Positions 9,811 to 17,678 of a stretch of DNA of 55,706 bases are shown here, in pieces. The notes beneath the pieces were generated by a model. It saw nothing but the letters and a program-made list of their open reading frames with translations. It had not been told where the DNA came from and ran no database searches. Position numbers and translations under genes: made by a program. The DNA comes from CAYVMN01 sp964452575 (GTDB lineage: Bacteria; Desulfobacterota; DSM-4660; Desulfatiglandales; Desulfatiglandaceae): NCBI GenBank assembly GCA_964452575.1, contig CAYVMN010000003.1, positions 1-55,706 on the forward strand, written 5' to 3'. The stretch's first letter is position 1. The number at the start of each line of letters is the position of its first letter.

Positions 9811-12387
9811 ATGTTATCTGAAAACATCATACTTCAGTCGGCCGGGTCGTTATCGGTAGCCGTATTGGCCCTGCTTATGCTGATAATGCAGGCCCTTTTC
9901 TTCTACAGAAAGCCTGAATTCACATGGTACGCATGGAGCGCAGCCACCTCGTTTTCGGCCTTACTCTATTCGGTCGGCATTTTCCTCGAATACAACACGC
10001 CGGCGGGACCCCTTAACCGATTTTCGGGCCTTTTGGAGTTTACGGCCGTGATCTGCCTGATCCACTGTCTGTATGGATTTACTTATTCCTATCTTGGCAT
10101 TGAAAGCAAACGATACCATCGGATAGCCGGCGTTTGTCACGTTCTTATTTTAATGCTTTTATGGTCCACCAATTATATCGTGGCTGAAAGATTCGCTATA
10201 CGAAACTTTATTGGTTTAGGCTCCCCCTATGTTGAGCCGGCCTTGGGACCCCTTGGTCCCGTGTTCGTGCTTTATGCAGCCGCAGCCGGCGTGAACGCGA
10301 TGATAGTATGGATAAGACACAAAAGGGGTGACCCGAAACACCGGATCATTTTTCTGGGAGGGATAGGTTTTTGGGTTCTGCTGGGTATTCATGATCGTCT
10401 GGCCTCTCTGGGGGTCCCCACTCTTCAATATGTCATGGAATACGGATTCCTGGGATTTGCTATGGCCGTTCTGTGGGTCGTATTCGACAGCTATTTGGAA
10501 ATAGCGGCGGAGGAAAAATATCGTGTCATCACGGAATCCGCAAACGATTGTATCCTGGTGATACAAGATGAAAAAATGGTTTATGGAAATCCTGCATGTA
10601 GTGGTCTGATCGGCCAGCCTTTAACTAATCTGGAGGGAAAAGGTCTTCTTGATATCATGGCATCGGAAGACCGCAAGACGGTCCTTGAGCAGTACAAGAC
10701 CCTTCTGGAGGGCGGCCATGTGGCTAATCCACATACGGCCTGCATTCGGAGAGCGAATGGGGAACAGAGATTCGTAGAAATCGCAATAAGCGTCATTCAA
10801 TACAAGAATAGACCCGCGGTCCTGGCCATCATGCGTGACATGACAGAACGAAAGCGGGCGGAGGAGGCGTTACGGGAAAGCGAGAAGAAATACAGGGGGT
10901 TGGTCGATTTTCTGCCGATACCCCTGTTTGAGACTGACCTTCAGGGTAATGTCATTTCCGGGAACCCTGCCATCTTTGAAGTCTTCGGCCACACGCGAGA
11001 CGATCTTGAAAAAGGGCTGAATGTATTTCATATTACTTCAACCGAGGACTGGGATAGAATTAGGGCAAATATCCAGAGGGTATTGTGCGGAGAAAAGAAA
11101 GGCGGGACCGAGTACACAGGAATAAGAAAAGACGGGAGCATCTTTCCGGAGATTATGTTTTTGAGCCCCATTGTCCGCGAGAACAGACCTGTGGGGTTGA
11201 GAGGGGCCATCATAGATCTCAGTGCCCAGAAGCAGACGGAAGCTTCACTCCAGAAGATCAGCCTGAGTCTTGCTGAAGCCCAGAGGATCGCTCACATAGG
11301 AAACTGGGAATGGGATATCAAGAGCGATGAAATGTACTGGTCCGATGAGATTTATCGAATCGTCGGAGCGACGCATCAGACATTCGACGGAACATACGAA
11401 TCCTTCTCTGAACTGATTTATGCCGATGACAGAGAAACCGTATCAAAGGCTGTTCAGAAGGCCATTGATGAAGCGACCAAAAGCGATTTTGAACATCGTA
11501 TTGTCCGGTTTGACGGTTCAATCCGCGAAATCCGTCAACGGGTGGAACCCATTCTTGACGATACCGGTCGAGCCGTAAGAGTGATCGGTATTGTTCAAGA
11601 CGTAACCGAGAAGAACGAGGCTGATAGAGAGTTGCAAGATGCAAGGGGGCAATTGCTCCAGTCGGAGAAACTTGCTTCAACGGGTAGATTATCGGCAGGA
11701 GTTGCCCATGAGATCCTCAACCCGGTGAATATTATTTCCATGGAATTGCAGATCTTGCGGACAATGGAAACGCTCTCGCCTGAAATAAGAGAAGAATTAG
11801 AAATCTGCATGGATCAAGTAAGACGTATTGTGATCATTGCGGAAAATCTCAAGCAGTTTTCTCGCATCCCCGCAAAAGAAAGAACGATGGTCATGGCCGA
11901 TATCAACGATGTTATTGGTCATGTCTTGGCGCTTTATTCAACGCAGCTGAAGATAGAAGGGGTCGAAACAGAGCTTCAGTATAAATCTGATTTGCCGGAG
12001 ATATCCATCGAGAGGGAGAAGATAGAGCAGGTTATCGCCAATCTGATCTCGAATGCTATGTTTTTCATGGAGGATAGGGATAATAAGGTATTACGGATAA
12101 CAACCAAGAAGGAAGTTTTAATGGGAGGCCATGGCGGACTGAGGATCGTGATTGCAGATACGGGCACCGGGATTAAGAGTGAACACATGTCGAAGATCTT
12201 TGATCCATTTTTTACAACCAAGGAGCAGGGGAAGGGGACAGGATTGGGGCTCTCCATATCGTACGGTATCATCCAAGATCACGGGGGCAAGATCTGGGCA
12301 GAGAATAATGAATGGGGAGGTGCCTCTTTTTATATCGAGCTTCCCGAGAAACCGAATATATCGCATAGTCCGGAAAAAGACCGATGA
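9811..12387 (+). CDS. membrane PAS-sensor histidine kinase
   Basis: An 858-residue hybrid-free sensor kinase. Residues 1-235 have seven or eight hydrophobic segments (7TM-type sensor region), followed by three PAS/PAC domains at about 236-350, 357-475 and 490-605 (each ending in an RDMTERKRAE- or QDVTEKNEA-like linker). The kinase core has the phospho-acceptor His633 in AGVAHEILNPVN, the N-box EQVIANLISNAM near 740 and ATP-lid motifs DTGTGI (783) and GKGTGLGLS. It is followed by a receiver protein, the likely phosphorylation partner. The signal is unknown. Class resembles NtrB/ZraS-type kinases with the HExxNPV box. Confidence 0.93.
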   Translation: MLSENIILQSAGSLSVAVLALLMLIMQALFFYRKPEFTWYAWSAATSFSALLYSVGIFLEYNTPAGPLNRFSGLLEFTAVICLIHCLYGFTYSYLGIESKRYHRIAGVCHVLILMLLWSTNYIVAERFAIRNFIGLGSPYVEPALGPLGPVFVLYAAAAGVNAMIVWIRHKRGDPKHRIIFLGGIGFWVLLGIHDRLASLGVPTLQYVMEYGFLGFAMAVLWVVFDSYLEIAAEEKYRVITESANDCILVIQDEKMVYGNPACSGLIGQPLTNLEGKGLLDIMASEDRKTVLEQYKTLLEGGHVANPHTACIRRANGEQRFVEIAISVIQYKNRPAVLAIMRDMTERKRAEEALRESEKKYRGLVDFLPIPLFETDLQGNVISGNPAIFEVFGHTRDDLEKGLNVFHITSTEDWDRIRANIQRVLCGEKKGGTEYTGIRKDGSIFPEIMFLSPIVRENRPVGLRGAIIDLSAQKQTEASLQKISLSLAEAQRIAHIGNWEWDIKSDEMYWSDEIYRIVGATHQTFDGTYESFSELIYADDRETVSKAVQKAIDEATKSDFEHRIVRFDGSIREIRQRVEPILDDTGRAVRVIGIVQDVTEKNEADRELQDARGQLLQSEKLASTGRLSAGVAHEILNPVNIISMELQILRTMETLSPEIREELEICMDQVRRIVIIAENLKQFSRIPAKERTMVMADINDVIGHVLALYSTQLKIEGVETELQYKSDLPEISIEREKIEQVIANLISNAMFFMEDRDNKVLRITTKKEVLMGGHGGLRIVIADTGTGIKSEHMSKIFDPFFTTKEQGKGTGLGLSISYGIIQDHGGKIWAENNEWGGASFYIELPEKPNISHSPEKDR

Positions 12388-12510
12388 AAACTGTGGAAAG
12401 CCGGGTTCTGTAAAAAGGCATTATGTAACTATTTGACATCGCACATTAATTTAATCTCTTTCCGGAATATAGGCGATATAAGAAGATGACTAAGATGGGA
12501 GGTTATATTT

Positions 12511-12879
12511 ATGGAAAAGATTCTCGTTGTCGATGACGAAAGCCATGTCGTGCGGCTGTTACAGAAGTTTCTGGCCTCGAAAGAATATGAAGTCCACACC
12601 GCTACCAATGGCATGGAAGCCATCGAGAAGGTGAAAGAGGTGAACCCCCATATCGTGTTGCTTGACATCCTTATGCCGGGTATGGGTGGCATGGATTGCC
12701 TGAAGGAAATCAAGAGGCTCAATCCTAAGACTGTCGTCGTGATGGTCACAGCCGTAATCGATGAAGAACTGGCCAAAAGAGCACTTCAGTTAGGCGCCGA
12801 CGACTATATAACCAAACCACTTGATCTCAATTACATTGAAACGGTTGTGCTGGTCAAATTAATTCAACTTATGGGTTAA
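12511..12879 (+). CDS. single-domain response regulator (CheY-like receiver)
   Basis: A 122-residue receiver with no output domain. Acidic pocket VVDDE at residues 6-10, phospho-acceptor Asp52 in VLLDILMPG, and Lys in DYITKPLD. It is preceded by GGGAGG about ten bases upstream of the ATG and lies 123 bases after the kinase gene, so it is probably its partner. With no DNA-binding domain it may act by protein-protein contacts or as a phosphorelay intermediate. Confidence 0.92.
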   Translation: MEKILVVDDESHVVRLLQKFLASKEYEVHTATNGMEAIEKVKEVNPHIVLLDILMPGMGGMDCLKEIKRLNPKTVVVMVTAVIDEELAKRALQLGADDYITKPLDLNYIETVVLVKLIQLMG

Positions 12880-13347
12880 TTAATCCCATTAGACCGGCAG
12901 CCCTGCTGGTGCAAGCCTAATAGGCTCTAAATTGGGACGCTTTTCTCTACCTCTGGCAACTCATCAGAAACGGCTAATTGATATCCCTCTAATTCCTCTA
13001 GATTCTTGATCCCTGGTGCTGCCATTATAGGCGATGTGATGCCAGAGCCCGGAGACGAGGTCCTTGTCTACCAAGAAGCTGGTCCTGAAAACCATGCCTG
13101 AGACGGGCAAGATGACGCCGGTCCCGCCAATTGTGACGAGTTCCCCTGTAACAGAACCAACTTTGACGAAAACCTGTATAAAGCTTGGGTGCGGATCAAC
13201 GAGATAATAAGAAATGAAGGTATAGAGAAATATTATGAAAAGACTTTAGAACGCCCCAGATATATTTGAAAATACCACAAACCGGCTCCGAGCAAAACAA
13301 ATTCAGGAATATCTTCCGACGTTCTAGCCCCCGGATCATGATGTGGT
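12880..13347. other. non-coding or decayed region
   Basis: No intact gene. A plus-strand open stretch, 13102-13269, encodes a gene-like C-terminal peptide (ENLYKAWVRINEIIRNEGI and about 14 more residues) ending at the TGA 13267; the same frame continues upstream across a TGA at 13099-13101 with IPGAAIIGDVMPEPGDEVL. The minus strand in the same place is also open over about 95 codons. I read it as a degenerate gene of unknown family. The TGA is not followed by a convincing SECIS hairpin. Confidence 0.4.
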
Positions 13348-13423
13348 GCAAAACGCTCAGCTTGACCGGCCGGCTTTGGAGCGCAAGCGAAAAAGCCGGT
13401 TCGGGTTAAAGCTGTTGTTAGTG
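13348..13423 (-). repeat. attC-like hairpin (integron cassette recombination site), degenerate
   Basis: Read on the minus strand, this 76-base site starts CACTAAC (R''-like) and ends GCGTTTTGC (degenerate R'). In between are nested complementary boxes, given in plus-strand positions: CAGCTT 13358-13363 with AAGCTG 13409-13414, and CCGGCTTT 13370-13377 with AAAGCCGG 13392-13399, around a GCGCAAGCG-containing tip. It begins 15 bases after the stop of the minus-strand gene 13439-13960, the spacing expected for a cassette. The right core (GTTTTGC instead of GTTRRRY) is imperfect, so the site may be inactive. Confidence 0.5.
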
Positions 13424-13438
13424 GCTATTGTTACTGAG

Positions 13439-13960
13439 CTACAAAGACACACGGGACGATTCCTCATGCCGAGCACCATATTCTTCTTGCCATGGCCAAG
13501 TAACATCAAAACTTGTTCCTGTGCCATGGGTAAGTGCGGCGAGCAAGCTGCACTCCCCGCCAGGCGCAAGACGTGGGATAGGAAGCTTCTTATCGAAGTC
13601 GCCTTTGACCAACGGGGACTCATTCCCGCTTATTGGCCTGACACTCATTTCAACATTGTTCGCAGAACCAAAGCCCCAGTTTCGGATTACGAAGCGGGCA
13701 TGCTTAGCTGAACCTTCCAAACTCACACGGACATCTGCAGATCTTGATTCTGCTTTTTCTACATCTAAAGCTTCAGCTTCTCGTCTGTGCAGTTTTAGCT
13801 GAATATCAATTAGCTCCTTCTGCTTCTCCTGCAGGCGTGAATGCTGTTTCTTAATCGCATTGGAGCGGCGTAGAGAGATTATTGATACAACCAGGCCCCC
13901 ACCTGCAATTACTAGGCCACCCGCGGCCACACACACTGTGAGAATTTTGTAGGTATTCAT
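13439..13960 (-). CDS. hypothetical membrane-anchored coiled-coil protein
   Basis: A 173-residue protein of no family I recognise. Residues 5-30 form a single hydrophobic anchor (ILTVCVAAGGLVIAGGGLVV), residues 33-70 are highly charged and likely coiled coil (SRLQEKQKELIDIQLKL), and the C-terminal half looks like a small beta-domain (HARFVIRNWGFGSANNVEMS). It lies between two attC-like hairpins, its ATG only 17 bases from the preceding one, so it looks like an integron gene cassette. Function unknown. Confidence 0.65.
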   Translation of the reverse strand: MNTYKILTVCVAAGGLVIAGGGLVVSIISLRRSNAIKKQHSRLQEKQKELIDIQLKLHRREAEALDVEKAESRSADVRVSLEGSAKHARFVIRNWGFGSANNVEMSVRPISGNESPLVKGDFDKKLPIPRLAPGGECSLLAALTHGTGTSFDVTWPWQEEYGARHEESSRVSL

Positions 13961-13976
13961 GTCATGGCGTTCCTAC

Positions 13977-14042
13977 GGCTAACCGGCAGGCGACAGCGGG
14001 CGAAGCCTGCTGTTGACTATCCGGTTAAGTGAGAGGTTAGGC
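13977..14042 (-). repeat. attC-like hairpin (integron cassette recombination site)
   Basis: On the minus strand the 66-base site runs from GCCTAAC (14042-14036, an exact R'' box RYYYAAC) to GTTAGCC (13983-13977, R'-like, six of seven bases pairing with R''). It contains a 9-bp central stem, ACAGCGGGC 13993-14001 with GCCTGCTGT 14005-14013 (one G:T), and an outer CTAACCGG/CCGGTTAAG pairing. It sits 21 bases after one gene and 17 bases before the next, exactly the cassette-array arrangement. No integron integrase is seen in the window. Confidence 0.55.
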
Positions 14043-14063
14043 CGAGCTATGAGGGATCGAACG

Positions 14064-14621
14064 TTACGCAAGTGAGCTGTTCCCCAGTGTGGGCCGCGTA
14101 ACACGGGTACGCGCATAGATTGTGAGGACCACCAGCGACGGATCGATTCCTGGTTCAAGTAGCTGCTCGGTACGTACTTGAAGGGACGTGATCAAGTTGT
14201 CGTCCTCAAGTAGGCAATAGAACGGTGACTCATCGTTGCCAGGCTTTGCGCCGGAGGGTAGGGCGTCTAAGTTCCGCGGCACTGTTAGAGCATCAAAGAG
14301 TGTCTTCAGCCGGTTATCAATATCGCCGCCCTTTGTAATTAGACCGCCTGGCGGCTCTGGCCGTAGCAGGGAGATCGAGAGTTCAGCAATTGAGTCCGTT
14401 TCAGCGGCGACAAGTGGCACAAAGGTAAAGGGACCGAGCGGACGAAGAAGAATGTAATCGCCTTCCCTCTTGCGAGGTTTCAGCCACCGCGACATCTCGG
14501 AGAGCGGGCGCTGCTGCCATAAAGTCCGCAACTGCTGATGGAATAGAGAGCGAATCTCGTGCTTGTGTAACGGTGACCCGTTCGCACGCAGTAGTCCTCT
14601 ATAATGAAGCGTGAGTCGCAA
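14064..14621 (-). CDS. hypothetical protein with RusA-like motif
   Basis: A 185-residue protein. The central part GGDIDNRLKTLFDALTVPRN followed by CLLEDDNLITSLQVR resembles the acidic D-DN-K...DD arrangement of RusA-type Holliday junction resolvases, but the remainder is unlike RusA and I cannot confirm the family. It starts with TTG at 14621 after GGAG and is 21 bases downstream of the HsdR_N-type gene, so the two are probably co-transcribed and could share one cassette. An attC-like hairpin follows 21 bases after its stop codon. Confidence 0.6.
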   Translation of the reverse strand: MRLTLHYRGLLRANGSPLHKHEIRSLFHQQLRTLWQQRPLSEMSRWLKPRKREGDYILLRPLGPFTFVPLVAAETDSIAELSISLLRPEPPGGLITKGGDIDNRLKTLFDALTVPRNLDALPSGAKPGNDESPFYCLLEDDNLITSLQVRTEQLLEPGIDPSLVVLTIYARTRVTRPTLGNSSLA

Positions 14622-14642
14622 AACTAGCTCCTCGACCTAATG

Positions 14643-15554
14643 TTACTCCTGAGCATTCCCAGTGTGGCCGTCCGCGGCCTCACTGGGATATGGTCCAGGA
14701 GATGGTTGGACAGAATCTTCGAAAGTAGCCCCGGTCTCGAACGCCTCGCGCTCCGACGGCTCCGCAGTCTCATGGTTCCCTGAAATGCCTTCCTGTGTGT
14801 CCTTCCGCTTGCGTCTCTTCGGTTTATGCTTTTTTTCCGGTATGTAAATTCTCACGTTCTCTAACTCTGAAAGGGCCGTCTCATTCAGGAGACGGCGCAC
14901 GCCAGACATGATTTCCTCCGTCGAGAGCAAGACTCCGGAATCCTTCCTCAATTCACGCCGCACCACATTGAGGGAAGGTTCTGACAAAATTGCCTGCAAC
15001 AGCTTCCGGGGGTGCAAGACGTTTGTCTTTTGCCAGAGATCCTCCAAGCCACCTTTCTTCACGTTCTTGTACGAAATCAGATCGAATCGCTTCGCCAGAA
15101 GCGAGACATCATCTGTAAGGATGTTCCATCCGTGGATCAGTTTCGTGACTGGAGGCTGGCCGAACGAAACGTGGTACAGCCTCCAGTCCTTTGAGTTGGT
15201 TAGAAGTATCCACTCACAGCCAGCGTTGATGGCGTAAGACGAGACCTGCTTCAAATGTTTTGGGGCAAGATCGACACACACCCGTTTGATCTCGATCATA
15301 ATCGCGGGTTTGGCTGTGTCTCCCTCTTCCAGCTGGAGCGCGAAGTCAACGTGTTCCGTTTCTCCCGCACCGCGCACGGCGCGTTCGCGCGAAAGGTGCC
15401 TGAAGGCGTCGTATCCCATAAGCGATTCGAATACCCGCTCGACACGACGTCTGGTCTCTGCCTCGTTACAGTCAGCCTTTTCCGCTGTCTGGATCATGGA
15501 TCGCGCGTCCAGGATTGCTTTCTTCGTCTCTTTGTCCAGTGCTGTGCGTGGCAT
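14643..15554 (-). CDS. type I restriction HsdR_N-like nuclease-domain protein
   Basis: A 303-residue protein. Residues about 25-150 match the N-terminal PD-(D/E)XK nuclease domain seen in stand-alone HsdR_N proteins: RVFESLMGYDAF, HVDFALQ with the catalytic Asp, MIEIKRV with the E-x-K pair, and YAINAGCEWILLTNSKDWRLY. There is no helicase or motor domain, so it is not a complete restriction subunit. The C-terminal 60 residues are charged and low-complexity (KKHKPKRRKRKDTQEG). Next to the RusA-like gene it may belong to a defence or DNA-processing cassette; this is inferred. Confidence 0.75.
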   Translation of the reverse strand: MPRTALDKETKKAILDARSMIQTAEKADCNEAETRRRVERVFESLMGYDAFRHLSRERAVRGAGETEHVDFALQLEEGDTAKPAIMIEIKRVCVDLAPKHLKQVSSYAINAGCEWILLTNSKDWRLYHVSFGQPPVTKLIHGWNILTDDVSLLAKRFDLISYKNVKKGGLEDLWQKTNVLHPRKLLQAILSEPSLNVVRRELRKDSGVLLSTEEIMSGVRRLLNETALSELENVRIYIPEKKHKPKRRKRKDTQEGISGNHETAEPSEREAFETGATFEDSVQPSPGPYPSEAADGHTGNAQE

Positions 15555-15937
15555 GTCTCTTTCTCCTTTCTCTTCTTTCCAACCAGTTAGCAGATAGTTT
15601 CGGCATAACTTCTAGCAAAAAAAACAGGGTTTTCTCCCGACAGAGGAAAAGCTTCTGTCAGGAGTTGGGTAGGACCATTTTGAGGGGTTTATTCATAGGA
15701 GCCTCTGGGTAGGGGTTCAAAGGTCCAAAGTTCAAGGTCCTGTCAGTAACCATAAGGAATAATATCGAAAATAAGGGGAAAGTCAAGGAAATTCGCTTCA
15801 GTCAATGCCCTTCTTCTCCGAGGCCCTTGAACCTCATTCTATGCGCTGGACAGGCATTTAATGTTGAGTCGCTTGCCAATCCCGCACCGCGGATCTGGGG
15901 GACTTCCCCCTCTTCACCTAGAGCTATGTTAGGATAT
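15555..15937. other. intergenic region holding one copy of a 27-bp repeat
   Basis: No gene recognised. It contains the repeat at 15596-15622 and a small hairpin GACAGA/TCTGTC near 15640-15660. The 61-codon minus frame at 15802-15987 overlaps the toxin remnant out of frame and is not credible. Confidence 0.45.
15596..15622. repeat. 27-bp direct repeat, copy 1
   Basis: Starts AGTTTCGGCATAACTTCTAG and continues into an A-run. An identical copy lies at 16323-16349, and flanking bases are also partly similar (CAGATAGTTT versus TAGACAGTTT). The pair brackets the toxin-antitoxin remnant. On the minus strand it contains GTTATGC, similar to an integron core site, but a full attC cannot be folded here. 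Confidence 0.7.
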
Positions 15938-16078
15938 CTACACAATTCTATCCTTATAATGTTCAGGATCTCTGTGAAGATGGGCAACCGCAGTAATTAG
16001 AATTTCATCTGTTTCTATTGCATAGAGAAGGGCATAAGGAAAACCTTTATTGGCAGAGGAGATAAACCGAACCTTCAA
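15938..16078 (-). pseudogene. RelE/ParE toxin gene with its middle deleted
   Basis: The frame starts with TTG at 16078-16076, overlapping the antitoxin stop codon, and reads LKVRFISSA, the normal ParE N-terminus, directly joined to NKGFPYALLYAIETDEILI and AVAHLHRDPEHYKDRIV, the normal C-terminus. Only 46 codons remain, where about 95-100 are usual, so roughly 50 codons including the catalytic helices have been lost in frame. The peptide is unlikely to be a working ribonuclease or gyrase inhibitor. Type II toxin family assignment rests on the LLYAIE...AVAHLHRDP pattern. Confidence 0.7.
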
Positions 16079-16290
16079 CGCTCATACCTCTTTTTAATCT
16101 CATCCCAATCAATTGCTTCAAGCTCTCCTCGCTTATGAGCTTTATATCGGGCCTCTGCTTCAACAATCCAGCTCTGTTCAATATCCGGATCAGGTTTATC
16201 AAGGCTATATAAAAGGGCCTCAACTAATCGAATACGTTCAACGGGTTTGAGCTCCATGGCCTTTTTTGCCAAATGATCTAATGATTCCAT
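16075..16290 (-). CDS. antitoxin, putative addiction module component family
   Basis: A 71-residue protein of the TIGR02574-type addiction-module component: MESLDHLAKKAMELKPVERIRLVEALLYSLDKPDPDIEQSWIVEA (quoted in two parts: residues 1-20 helical, LVEALLYSLD the conserved core) with the typical C-terminal W-x-EAEARY-x-H segment that wraps the toxin. It overlaps the toxin remnant by four bases, the usual coupling. The antitoxin reads as intact whereas the toxin is not, so it is an orphan antitoxin. Confidence 0.85.
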   Translation of the reverse strand: MESLDHLAKKAMELKPVERIRLVEALLYSLDKPDPDIEQSWIVEAEARYKAHKRGELEAIDWDEIKKRYER

Positions 16291-16322
16291 AATAATTGTC
16301 CTTTTCTATCCATTAAGTAGAC

Positions 16323-16349
16323 AGTTTCGGCATAACTTCTAGCAAAAAA
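16323..16349. repeat. 27-bp direct repeat, copy 2
   Basis: Identical to 15596-15622. The distance between the copies is 727 bases, and the interval contains only the antitoxin and the shortened toxin. This could be a target duplication, an element end or recombination footprint. Confidence 0.7.
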
Positions 16350-16709
16350 TGCTTGACAAAAAGGTTTGGGGTTTTTTGGCTGCACAACTGCGGATATGAA
16401 CGCTATGAATACAAGATAATCTCCTAATGGCCTGGCAGATAAGGAAAGTATTTTGCGCTTTATTCAAGAACTGAAGGAGAAGAACCAGACCGAGCACTAA
16501 TGAAAACAGGCATTCCGTGCCGTTTCCATTTTTTGTGAAACAGAGAACAGTTATCAAGATAAGATAGGGGAATTAAAGCACAAGAAATAGACTATTTCAA
16601 CCAAAAAAACTGAATCGCGGTTAATCCACCTCGATTTATCGGGGTGAGAGTCGAAGATGAAAGGCAAAAAAACTAGCAACATTTCAACAGGTGGCAGGCC
16701 ACGAGGTTT
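16350..16709. other. gene-poor stretch with a possible integrase fragment
   Basis: No intact gene. A short plus-strand frame near 16425-16500 encodes LADKESILRFIQELKEKNQT then stops, resembling the N-terminal SAM-like region of tyrosine recombinases. It is too short to be sure. Confidence 0.3.
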
Positions 16710-17140
16710 TCATGCTGGTTTATATCCCACAAAAAGATGGCAGATACCAAGCGTTAGGGAATGCGCCTCTACGCGGGTCAGGCCGGCATCCTCCATGAGA
16801 TGGGAGAATTCATGAGGGGTCGGGAATTGCAATATGGATTCACCCAGATAGGAGTATGCCCTGGGATTGGGGGTAAAGGGCCTGGACCCTATCCGGGATG
16901 TTGCGTATGCCAAATGCGATCGCCGCTCCATCAAAGGCATCCGAGGGCGCTGGAATATTTAGGGCATCTCCTCTAGACATGGTTATCCTTTTTGACAGGC
17001 CCATTCTCTCAATCTTTCCCCTTGCCTGTTCGAGCATTTCCTTGAGAAAATCGACTGTAAAGACCTGGATGTGAGGGTAGGCCTTTTTATGACGTTCATG
17101 ATTGAAAATGAATAGCAACAGAATCTTTGCAGCCTGAACA
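16710..17140 (-). pseudogene. ubiE/menG-like methyltransferase remnant
   Basis: Two minus-strand pieces in different frames. The upstream piece (about 17090 down to 16890) reads FTVDFLKEMLEQARGKI, then GDALNIPAPSDAFDGAAIAF and GIRNIPDR, the post-I and motif II-III region of UbiE/MenG. The second piece (about 16867 to 16710) reads NPRAYSYLGESILQFPTPHE to GICHLFVGYKPA, the UbiE C-terminus. The SAM-binding glycine motif is missing at the front and about 55 codons between the pieces are deleted with a frame change. The gene cannot make a working quinone C-methyltransferase. Confidence 0.75.
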
Positions 17141-17180
17141 AAGGCACTAGGTTGACCCTCAATCCCCCCAAGGAAGTGGA

Positions 17181-17429
17181 TCACCTTGTATCACTAGATT
17201 CCCCTAACCATCTCTTTATTTCTTCCTTTTCTGGTATCTTTCCCACGCACTTTACATCACCATCAATGACCACCGCAGGTGTCGACAAAACGCCGTACTT
17301 ACCGATTCTCTTGATATCGGTAACATGTTCGATCTGGGCTTCAATCCCCAGCTCGGCAACCGCCTCCTTGACCTGTTCATGGGTCATCTTACATCTTGTA
17401 CATCCTGTGCCTAACACTTTGATATCCAT
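17181..17429 (-). CDS. small CxxC thioredoxin-fold protein (redox-active disulfide protein 2 family)
   Basis: An 82-residue mini-thioredoxin with the active site GTGCTRCKMT at residues 7-16, cis-Pro in LSTPAVVIDG, and a further Cys in DVKCVGKIP. Proteins of this family commonly sit next to COG0701 permeases, as here (permease gene 250 bases upstream on the same strand), often in arsenic-linked loci. It may reduce a cysteine or metalloid handled by the permease; that role is inferred. RBS GAAAGGAGAAAG precedes the ATG. Confidence 0.88.
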   Translation of the reverse strand: MDIKVLGTGCTRCKMTHEQVKEAVAELGIEAQIEHVTDIKRIGKYGVLSTPAVVIDGDVKCVGKIPEKEEIKRWLGESSDTR

Positions 17430-17598
17430 TTTCTTTCTCCTTTCTATACAGTGAACATCCGAAGAAACTGGTCATACCCCCTGAGAGCCTGGCCCTGGCT
17501 TGAACAGGACACACCCAAAGAAATCCTTGAAACCTTTTATAGATTCCTGCCTTCATGGGGATGAATCCAGAGGGTAGGACGTCAACTTACTTAGGTCG

Positions 17599-17619
17599 TT
17601 CACAAAATAAATTTGTGAA
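17599..17619. repeat. 8-bp perfect palindrome, operator-like
   Basis: TTCACAAA 17599-17606 and TTTGTGAA 17612-17619 around a 5-base spacer, between the permease and mini-thioredoxin genes. It could be a repressor site or a weak terminator; no T-run follows in either direction. The surrounding 17430-17678 has no gene. Confidence 0.4.
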
Positions 17620-17678
17620 AGCCCCGCCTTAGAGCGCGATTTTCTGAATTCGTTGGGCATCTTCTTCCAAAGGTCTTC

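Noticed and set aside
13099..13101. TGA as possible selenocysteine codon
   Set aside because: No compact hairpin with a GGTC-type loop at the right distance and no conserved Cys family.
15802..15987. 61-residue minus-strand ORF overlapping the toxin remnant
   Set aside because: Different frame from the toxin, no homology, no RBS.
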